NCBI RefSeq assembly: GCF_016735515.1 | Contig: NZ_JAERQZ010000001.1 | Location: 1,798,001-1,862,000 of the forward strand | DNA: 64,000 nt | Direction: 5' to 3' | From: Piscinibacter sp. HJYY11 | GTDB lineage: Bacteria > Pseudomonadota > Gammaproteobacteria > Burkholderiales > Burkholderiaceae_C | Shown here: positions 57,628 through 64,000 of the stretch, piece by piece | Position numbering within the stretch: position 1 is the first letter of the stretch | Layout: every line of letters begins with the position of its first letter | Translations under genes and position numbers: made by a program | Notes under the pieces: generated by a model | Told to the model about the DNA's origin: nothing | Database searches by the model: none | Seen by the model: only the letters and a program-made list of their open reading frames with translations

Positions 57628-58119
57628 CTAGGGCTTGTTGTTCGCCTGGCCGTCCTTGGGGTCGAACACCTTGGGCACCAGCGACAACACCCCAAGCGCC
57701 AGCACCGTGCTCAGCACGGCCGTCATCTCGCGCCCCAGGCCGCAGGCGATGCCGATCGCGGCCGTCATCCACACCCCGGCCGCGGTGGTGAGGCCGAGCA
57801 CGTTCTCCTCGCTCTTGTTCTTGATGATCGCCCCGGCCCCCAGGAAACCGATGCCGGCGATCACGCCCTGGATCACGCGGCTCATGTCGTCCACCTCCAT
57901 GCCGCCCTGCTGCGGCACCAGCACGAAGAGCGCCGCCCCCATGGCCACGAGCATGTGGGTGCGGATGCCGGCGGCCTTGCCCTGCTGCTCACGCTCGTAG
58001 CCGAGGATGCCGCCCAGCACGGCGGCCAGCAGCAGCCGCACGAGGATGCGCGTGATCTGCTCCGCGTCGACGGCGTCGGAGAACTCGGCGGCGATGGTGT
58101 CGAGGATGCGGTTCCACAT
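57628..58119 (-). CDS. MgtC/SapB family membrane protein
   Basis: A 163-residue membrane protein with four or five hydrophobic segments and the family signatures AAVLGGILGYEREQQGKAAGIRTHMLV (about 32-58) and GIGFLGAGAI. MgtC-like proteins affect magnesium adaptation and virulence in some bacteria; this is the short form without the C-terminal ACT-like domain. It lies 3 bp after the diguanylate cyclase gene. Confidence 0.92.
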   Translation of the reverse strand: MWNRILDTIAAEFSDAVDAEQITRILVRLLLAAVLGGILGYEREQQGKAAGIRTHMLVAMGAALFVLVPQQGGMEVDDMSRVIQGVIAGIGFLGAGAIIKNKSEENVLGLTTAAGVWMTAAIGIACGLGREMTAVLSTVLALGVLSLVPKVFDPKDGQANNKP

Positions 58120-58122
58120 CGT

Positions 58123-59283
58123 TCAGCGTTCCTTGATGTCGGGCAGATCGGCGGCGACGAGGCGGTTGCGCCCCGCCTGCTTGGCCGCATAGAGCGCCTG
58201 GTCGGCGCGGGCGATGAGTTCGTCGAGCGTGGTGTGGTCGTCGTCGAGCGAGGCCACGCCGGCGCTGAAGGTGACATCGAAGCCGAGCTTCGGGTTCATG
58301 TCGCGCACGAGGGCCGCGCGCAGGCGCTGGTCGACCGCCTGTGCCGCCGCCACGTCCGACATCGGCAGCAGCACGCAGAACTCTTCTCCGCCGTAGCGCC
58401 CCACCAGGTCAGGCTGGCGCACGACATGGCGCAGCGCCTCGGCAAACAGCACCAGCGCGCGGTCACCGGCCTGGTGCCCGCGGCTGTCGTTGATGCGCTT
58501 GAAGAAGTCGATGTCAAGCATCAGCACCACCAGGCCGCGGCCATGCCGGCGCGCGAGGTTGAAGTGCGTCACCGCGCTTTCCATCCAGTGGCGCCGGTTC
58601 AGCACGCCGGTGAGCCCGTCGGTGGTGGCCAGGCGCTTGAGCTCCTGCTCGGCCTCGTCGCGGTAGGCGAGCAGGAAGGCCAGCGTGCCCGCCATCACGC
58701 AGGCATTGCTGACGATGAGCCCGACGATGTTGACCCAGTGCGGCGACTCGAAGCGTGGGTAGCTCTCAGGCGCCACGACCACCAGCACGGCGCGGCACGC
58801 CACCATCGCGCCCGACGCCAGCAGCGCCAGGCCCGCCAGCCAGCGCCAGCGCCAGCTGCCTTGCGAGCCGGGGCGCAGCAGCAGCCAGGCCAGCCACAGC
58901 ATCTGCAGCCCGATGGCCGCGTTGACGATGAGGATGCGGGCCACGAAGTCGTGGAACATCAGCCAGTGCAGCACCGCCGTCACCACCGGCACACCGATCA
59001 CCCAGGCCAGGGAGATCGGCTCGCGCAGATAGGTCTTGGCCGCCATGTACATGAAGCTGAAGCCTGCGACCATGGCCGCCGACCCGAGCGTCGCCAGCTC
59101 GCGTGGCCAGCCCCGGTAGGCCGCCACCAGGCAGGCCCAGGCGATGGCCTGCAGCACGAGCGCCATGTTCCACAAGCGCATGCCCGAGCGCGTTTTCCAG
59201 CCCACGCCCAGCAGCAACGCGCCGACGATGAGCGTGAGGTTGATGAACATCGAGGCGAAAAGTGTCAGGGCGTCGAGCTTCAT
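58123..59283 (-). CDS. Membrane diguanylate cyclase (GGDEF)
   Basis: A 386-residue enzyme that makes cyclic di-GMP. The N-terminal half has seven hydrophobic segments (about 5-28, 40-56, 66-80, 92-110, 115-136, 148-172, 185-206). The GGDEF domain from about 215 has an intact active site GGEEF (298-302) and an inhibitory site RQPD (289-292) at the canonical five-residue distance. Activity is therefore expected. YcgR, encoded near 9.3-10.1 kb, is a possible effector. Confidence 0.95.
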   Translation of the reverse strand: MKLDALTLFASMFINLTLIVGALLLGVGWKTRSGMRLWNMALVLQAIAWACLVAAYRGWPRELATLGSAAMVAGFSFMYMAAKTYLREPISLAWVIGVPVVTAVLHWLMFHDFVARILIVNAAIGLQMLWLAWLLLRPGSQGSWRWRWLAGLALLASGAMVACRAVLVVVAPESYPRFESPHWVNIVGLIVSNACVMAGTLAFLLAYRDEAEQELKRLATTDGLTGVLNRRHWMESAVTHFNLARRHGRGLVVLMLDIDFFKRINDSRGHQAGDRALVLFAEALRHVVRQPDLVGRYGGEEFCVLLPMSDVAAAQAVDQRLRAALVRDMNPKLGFDVTFSAGVASLDDDHTTLDELIARADQALYAAKQAGRNRLVAADLPDIKER

Positions 59284-59437
59284 CCTGGGTCAGTCAGCGG
59301 TCGGAAGGAGTGGGGGCGGGCGATTCTGTGGGCAAGGGGTCGGGGCCGTCCAGCCACGGTTGCCGCAGCGTAAGGCCATGCCGCACCCCCTGCCTACAAT
59401 CCGGCCATGACCTCCCGCACCCCTGGCTGATCGAGCG

Positions 59438-60397
59438 ATGGCCGTCTTCACCGAAGTCTCCCCCCAGGATGCCGCCGCGCTGATCGCCCGCCTCGGCATC
59501 GGCGAACTCACCGCCCTCAAGGGCATCACCTCGGGCATCGAGAACACCAACTACTTCGCCGACACCTCGAAGGGCCGCTTCGTGCTCACGCTCTTCGAGC
59601 GCCTGTCGCACGAGCAGCTGCCCTTCTACCTGCACCTGATGAAGCACCTCGCGCAACACGGCGTGCCGGTGCCCGACCCGCAGTCCGACGAGACCGGCGA
59701 GATCCTGCACACGCTGTGCGGCAAGCCCGCCGCCGTGGTCAACCGGCTCGAGGGCAGCCACCAACTCGCCCCCGACATCAGCCACTGCGAGAGCGTGGGC
59801 GCCATGCTCGCCCGCATGCACCTGGCCGGGCAGGACTACCCGCGCCACCAGCCCAACCTGCGCGGCCTGCCCTGGTGGGCGGAGACCATCCCCGTGGTCG
59901 TGCCGCACCTCACGCCCGAGCAGCGCACGCTCATCGAGGGCGAGCTCGCCTTCCAGCAGCAGGTGGCGGCCAGCGCCGCCTACGCCGCCTTGCCCAAGGG
60001 CCCGATCCACGCCGACCTCTTCCGCGACAACGTGATGTTCGTCGGCCACCAGCTCACCGGCTTCTTCGACTTCTACTTCGCCGGTGTCGACACCTTCCTC
60101 TTCGACGTCGCGGTGTGCCTCAACGACTGGTGCACCGACCTCGAAAGCGGCCGCCTCGTCGAGGAGCGCGCGCTGGCCTTCGTCGGCGCCTACGACGCGG
60201 TGCGCCACTTGAGCTCGGGCGAGCGCCGACTGATGCCCGCGCTGCTGCGCGCCGCCGCGCTGCGCTTCTGGGTCTCGCGCCTGTGGGACTTCCACCTGCC
60301 GCGCGACGCCTCGATGCTCAAGCCGCACGACCCCACGCATTTCGAGCGCGTGCTGGCGCATCGCGTGGCCGAACCCTGGCACCCCGGCGTGATCTGA
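59438..60397 (+). CDS. thrB: Homoserine kinase (ThrB, aminoglycoside-phosphotransferase fold)
   Basis: It phosphorylates homoserine in threonine synthesis. The 319-residue product is the APH-fold type of homoserine kinase: [14 protein letters not shown] at 29-42, catalytic [12 protein letters not shown] and metal-binding FFDFYFAG. Length and motifs match the family, which is not homologous to the GHMP-type enzyme of E. coli. Confidence 0.96.
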   Translation: MAVFTEVSPQDAAALIARLGIGELTALKGITSGIENTNYFADTSKGRFVLTLFERLSHEQLPFYLHLMKHLAQHGVPVPDPQSDETGEILHTLCGKPAAVVNRLEGSHQLAPDISHCESVGAMLARMHLAGQDYPRHQPNLRGLPWWAETIPVVVPHLTPEQRTLIEGELAFQQQVAASAAYAALPKGPIHADLFRDNVMFVGHQLTGFFDFYFAGVDTFLFDVAVCLNDWCTDLESGRLVEERALAFVGAYDAVRHLSSGERRLMPALLRAAALRFWVSRLWDFHLPRDASMLKPHDPTHFERVLAHRVAEPWHPGVI

Positions 60398-60404
60398 GCC
60401 TCAC

Positions 60405-61226
60405 ATGAAACTGCGACAAGTTCCGGCCCGTGAGGGCGTGCAATGGGCGCGCATGGGCCTGCGGATGGTGATGGCCAAGCCGCTGAGCTTCATGGGCCTT
60501 TTCGGGGTGGTGCTGCTGGGCATGCTGGTCGTGCAGATCCTCGGCTGGATCGGCTCGCTGCTGCTGTGGGCCTGCCTGCCCCTCATCACGCTGGGCTTCA
60601 TGATCGCCACGCGCCAGGTGGTGCAAGGCAGCACGCCGAGCTTCCAGGTGTTCGCCGCGCCCTTGCGTGTGGACCGGGGCCGCACGCGTGCGATGTGGCA
60701 GCTCGGGGCGCTGTATGCGCTGGCGATGCTGCTCGTCATCGTGGTGCACGGCTGGATCGACGACGGCCGCATGGCCGCGCTGCAGGTCGCCGCCACCAGC
60801 GGCAAGAGCTCGCCCGAGGCCATCGGCCAGCTGGTCGCCGACCCGCGCCTGCAAGGCGGCCTGCTGTGGTTCGCCGCAGCGGCCAGCCTCTTGAGCGTGC
60901 CGTTCTGGCACGCGCCGGCGCTGGTGCACTGGGGCGGCCACACCGTCGCCAAGGCGCTCTTTTCCAGCACCGTGGCGTGCTGGCGCAACAAGGGGGCCTT
61001 CGTCCTGTACGCCCTCACCGGCGTGGGCGCGGTGACGGCCTTCGCGCTCGTGAGCTCGCTGCTGTTTGCGCTGCTGGGCGCGCCCAACCTCGCAGCGGTG
61101 GTGATGATGCCGGCGGTGCTCTTCTTCACCGTCGTGTTCTACGCCTCGCTGTACTTCACCTACGCCGGCTGCTTCGAGCAGGCGCCCACGCCAGACCCCG
61201 CCACGCCACAGGAGACCGCCCCATGA
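60405..61226 (+). CDS. BPSS1780-family membrane protein
   Basis: A 273-residue protein with six or so membrane segments and the start [17 protein letters not shown], characteristic of the BPSS1780 family seen in Burkholderiales. It follows thrB by 7 bp and overlaps the next gene by 4 bp (ATGA). This family often lies after thrB in these bacteria. The function is unknown. Confidence 0.88.
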   Translation: MKLRQVPAREGVQWARMGLRMVMAKPLSFMGLFGVVLLGMLVVQILGWIGSLLLWACLPLITLGFMIATRQVVQGSTPSFQVFAAPLRVDRGRTRAMWQLGALYALAMLLVIVVHGWIDDGRMAALQVAATSGKSSPEAIGQLVADPRLQGGLLWFAAAASLLSVPFWHAPALVHWGGHTVAKALFSSTVACWRNKGAFVLYALTGVGAVTAFALVSSLLFALLGAPNLAAVVMMPAVLFFTVVFYASLYFTYAGCFEQAPTPDPATPQETAP

Positions 61227-61972
61227 AGAAGATCGCCCTCGTCACCGGCGCCGGCACAGGCATCGGCAAGGCCACTGCGCTCGCGCTGCTGCGCGCGGGC
61301 TATGGCGTGGTGCTGGCCGGGCGCCGCGCCGAGCTGCTGGAAAAAGCGGTGGCCGACGCCGGCGAGCTGGGCGCCGATGCGCTCGCCGTGCCCGCCAATG
61401 TCGCCGATCCCGCCTCGGTGAAGGCCCTCTTCGCCGCGACCGTCGCGCGCTTCGGACGGCTCGATGTGCTCTTCAACAACGCTGGCAGCGGCACCCCGCC
61501 CGTGCCGCTCGAGGACCTGAGCTACGAGCAGTGGAAGAACACCGTCGACGTGAACCTCACCGGCGCCTTCCTGTGCACGCAAGAGGCGTTCAGGGTCATG
61601 AAGGCGCAGAGCCCGCGCGGTGGCCGCATCATCAACAACGGCTCCATCTCGGCGCACGCTCCACGCCCTTTCACCGCGCCCTACACCGCCACCAAGCACG
61701 CGATCACCGGCCTCACCAAGTCGACCTCGCTCGACGGCCGTGCCTACGACATCGCCTGCGGCCAGATCGACATCGGCAACGCCGCCACCGAGATGACCGA
61801 GCGCATGGCACGCGGCATCCTGCAGCCCAACGGGCAGATGATGGTCGAGCCCCGCATGGACGTGCAGCTCGTGGCCGACGCCGTGGTGCACATGGCCTCG
61901 TTGCCGCTGGAGGCCAACGTGCAGTTCATGACGATCATGGCCACCAAGATGCCCTACGTCGGGCGCGGCTGA
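61223..61972 (+). CDS. Short-chain dehydrogenase/reductase
   Basis: A 249-residue SDR with cofactor motif TGAGTGIGK at 8-16, NNAG, catalytic Ser in [10 protein letters not shown] and YTATK. Arg residues after the second strand (AGRRAELL) favour NADP(H). The substrate is unknown. Its ATG overlaps the upstream stop, so translation is coupled to the BPSS1780-family gene. Confidence 0.93.
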   Translation: MKKIALVTGAGTGIGKATALALLRAGYGVVLAGRRAELLEKAVADAGELGADALAVPANVADPASVKALFAATVARFGRLDVLFNNAGSGTPPVPLEDLSYEQWKNTVDVNLTGAFLCTQEAFRVMKAQSPRGGRIINNGSISAHAPRPFTAPYTATKHAITGLTKSTSLDGRAYDIACGQIDIGNAATEMTERMARGILQPNGQMMVEPRMDVQLVADAVVHMASLPLEANVQFMTIMATKMPYVGRG

Positions 61973-62066
61973 AAACGCCGCCGCCGTGAGAAGCGGCACG
62001 GCATGCCCCCCGCCGTGCTCAGAACTGACTATTCCCACCCGCCGGGCTGACGCCTAAAGTGAGCGT

Positions 62067-63296
62067 ATGCGCGTCCTCTTCTGCGCCACGCCCGGTGAAG
62101 GCCATGTGCGGGCCCTGCTGCCCCTGCTGCAGGCCCTGCATGCACGCGGCCACGGCGTGGCCTGGGCGGGCGCTGCCGAGACCCATGCGCTGGTGCCGCC
62201 TCACATGCCGGTGCCCTGCTTCAGCGTCGGCCCGAGCTGGCAGTCGGCACGCTTTCGCCTCTTCGGTCGCTGGCCCGAGCTCGCGGCCGCCCGCGGCACC
62301 GATGCGGCCGCGCGCATCTTCCCGCGCCTGTATGGTGCGGTGATTGCCACCGAGATGCTGGCGCCGCTGCAGGCGGCCCTCCACGACTTCAAGCCCGACC
62401 TCGTGATCGGCGAAAACGCCGCCCTGGCCGTGCCGCTCGCGGCCGAAGTGGCCGGCTGCCCGCACGTGACCCACGGCTTCGGCATGCCGCTGCCGGCGCA
62501 CCGCGTGCAGGAGGCGGTGGCCTACCTCGCACCACAATGGACACGGCTCACCGGCTCGCCGCCGCCACCCGACGCCGGCCTGTACCGGCACCTGTACCTC
62601 GACATCTGCCCGTCCAGCCTGCAACCCGAGCCCTTGCCGGCCGCGTTGCCGGCCCATGGCCTGCAACCGGTGGACGTGCCCGCCGCCGCCCCGGTGGCGT
62701 TGTCCGCGCTGGTCCCCAGCCCGCTCGACACCCAGCGTGACCTGCCCCTCGTCTACCTGAGCCTGGGCACGATGCTCAACCGCCCCGAGCTGCTGCGCAC
62801 CGCGCTCGCGGCGCTCTCGGGCCTGCCCCTGCGCGTGGTCGTCGCCACCGGGCCCGACGTCGAGCCCTCGCAGCTGCACCCGCTGCCGCCGCTCATGCAC
62901 GCGCAGCGCCACGTGCCGCAGGCCGAGCTGCTGCCGCACTGCCAGCTCGTCATCTCGCACGGCGGCGCCGGCACGGTCTACGCCGCTGCCGCCCACGGGC
63001 TGCCGCAGCTCGCCCTGCCGCAGATGGCCGACCAGTTCGTCACCACCGCGGCACTCGAGCACAGCAACGCCGGCATGGTGCTGCTCGGCGCCGAGCAGAA
63101 CCTCTATGCCATCCGCCACGCGGTGCAGCGCCTGCTGAGCGAGCCCGGCTTCCGCGAGACCGCGGGCCGGCTGGCACACGAGATCGCGCAAATGCCCAGC
63201 ACCGACGAGGTCGCGCAACAGTTGGAGCGCTGGATCGAGCACGGCCAGCCCGTGCCGCTGCCGCCGCGGCCGGTGGGCTTCAAGCTGCCGGCGTAG
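62067..63296 (+). CDS. GT1-family glycosyltransferase
   Basis: A 409-residue protein of the UDP-glycosyltransferase (GT-B) fold: GEGHVRALLPLLQALHARGH at the start, LSLGTM, and the nucleotide-sugar-binding HGGAGTVYAAAAHGLPQLALP near 304-324. This resembles macrolide, sterol or rhamnolipid-type transferases. Acceptor and sugar are unknown. It is monocistronic by spacing, 94 bp after the SDR gene. Confidence 0.9.
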   Translation: MRVLFCATPGEGHVRALLPLLQALHARGHGVAWAGAAETHALVPPHMPVPCFSVGPSWQSARFRLFGRWPELAAARGTDAAARIFPRLYGAVIATEMLAPLQAALHDFKPDLVIGENAALAVPLAAEVAGCPHVTHGFGMPLPAHRVQEAVAYLAPQWTRLTGSPPPPDAGLYRHLYLDICPSSLQPEPLPAALPAHGLQPVDVPAAAPVALSALVPSPLDTQRDLPLVYLSLGTMLNRPELLRTALAALSGLPLRVVVATGPDVEPSQLHPLPPLMHAQRHVPQAELLPHCQLVISHGGAGTVYAAAAHGLPQLALPQMADQFVTTAALEHSNAGMVLLGAEQNLYAIRHAVQRLLSEPGFRETAGRLAHEIAQMPSTDEVAQQLERWIEHGQPVPLPPRPVGFKLPA

Positions 63297-64000
63297 TCAG
63301 GCGGCAAGGGAAAAGCCGGCGACCGTCTTCGCCATCCGCGCGAGTTCCTGGTCCATCAGCGCCGCGAAATCGCGTGCCGCGGGCGAGAGGTGCTGCCAGT
63401 GGCGGAAGGCCCAGCCGATCGACACCGCGGGCAGGTCCACGATGGGGATTGCCTTCACCGTGCCCGTCTTCGCGAAGTTGTGCGCATGCACCGCCGGCAC
63501 GATCGCGTGGCCCAGGCCCAGCTCGACGAAGACCTTCGCGGTGTCGAAGTCGTCGAACACGATCTCGGCCTTGAGGTCGAGCCCGCGCTCCTGCGCTGCG
63601 TGCTCGATCGCACTCTGGTGCGTGGTGCCGCCCGAGAGCCCGAGGTAGCGGATGCCGGCGAGATCGGCCACCCGCAGCCTGCGCTTCGACGCCAGCGCGT
63701 CGTCTGTCGCCGCCAGCAGGAAGAGCTGCTGCTGCGCCACCGTGCGCACCCGGATGCCGCGCGCCGGCTCGCCGATGGTGATGAAGCCGAGGTCGGCCTG
63801 CGCGAGCCGCAGGATCTCGAAGCAGCGCCGGGTCGATCCCGCCGGCAGGAAACGCAGGTTCACGCCCGGGTGCTTCTTCCGGAACTTCACGATCGTCTGC
63901 ATCATGAAATGCCGCACCGTGGTGCCGCCCGTGGTGATGCTGAGCGTGGCCGACTCGCCGTGCTGCAACGCGCGGATGCGCTGCAGGCCGACTTCGATCG
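63297..64000 (-). CDS. LysR-family transcriptional regulator (5' end missing)
   Basis: About 234 C-terminal residues of a LysR regulator: the co-inducer-binding domain with LSITTGGTTVRHFMM, PGVNLRFLPAGSTRRCFEIL and VELGLGHAIVP. The N-terminal helix-turn-helix lies beyond the right edge. It converges on the glycosyltransferase gene with no gap. The target is unknown. Confidence 0.9.
   Translation of the reverse strand, partial: IEVGLQRIRALQHGESATLSITTGGTTVRHFMMQTIVKFRKKHPGVNLRFLPAGSTRRCFEILRLAQADLGFITIGEPARGIRVRTVAQQQLFLLAATDDALASKRRLRVADLAGIRYLGLSGGTTHQSAIEHAAQERGLDLKAEIVFDDFDTAKVFVELGLGHAIVPAVHAHNFAKTGTVKAIPIVDLPAVSIGWAFRHWQHLSPAARDFAALMDQELARMAKTVAGFSLAA

Noticed and set aside
60443..61222. 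Extended N-terminus for the short-chain dehydrogenase
   Set aside because: The extra residues are an Arg/Gly-rich shadow of the BPSS1780-family gene; the SDR fold begins at [11 protein letters not shown].

Overview
The window is GC-rich, densely coded DNA from a motile Gram-negative bacterium. FlhDC, a Salmonella-like fliE/fliF divergent arrangement, the argH-algZ/algR-type synteny and a BPSS1780-family protein point to a betaproteobacterium of the order Burkholderiales, probably the Rubrivivax/Leptothrix/Rhizobacter group. The genus is inference.

Region 1 (1-19.4 kb) is a flagellar locus. A long minus-strand block reads fliF-G-H-I-J-K-L-M (fliM cut by the left edge), with fliE divergent. 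After three small genes (two secreted proteins of unknown function and the brake protein ycgR) come fliT, fliS and fliD and two short flagellins, all on the minus strand. The plus strand then carries the master regulator flhDC, motAB, cheY and cheZ. Sequences of the type TCAAGTTN-N11-GCCGATAA, the sigma-28 (FliA) pattern, lie before fliC2, fliD, fliS, motA, cheY and cheW. One lies between flhC and a strong terminator with no reading frame after it, which predicts a small RNA of about 86 nt.

Region 2 (19.4-37.6 kb) is a chemosensory locus: an oppositely oriented REC-histidine kinase plus LuxR-type regulator, a short CheZ-like protein, a second cheY, cheA, seven methyl-accepting chemotaxis proteins, a free-standing secreted Cache-domain protein and cheW. 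Two of the seven receptors end in the DWETF methyltransferase tether. No cheR, cheB or cheD lies in the window.

Region 3 (37.6-64 kb) is mostly housekeeping and metabolic: a YbbP-type permease, a LigB-fold dioxygenase, a duplicated-domain lipoprotein, an AlgZ/AlgR-like two-component operon divergent from argH, an esterase-like lipoprotein, a five-gene branched-chain amino-acid ABC transporter (livGFHM plus binding protein), a DUF3304-type lipoprotein, polA, a small outer-membrane barrel protein, a diguanylate cyclase-mgtC pair, thrB, a BPSS1780-family membrane protein, a short-chain dehydrogenase, a GT1-type glycosyltransferase and the 3' part of a LysR regulator cut by the right edge. A 34-bp near-perfect direct repeat of the polA 3' end flanks the DUF3304 gene.

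I saw no tRNA, rRNA, CRISPR array or insertion sequence.
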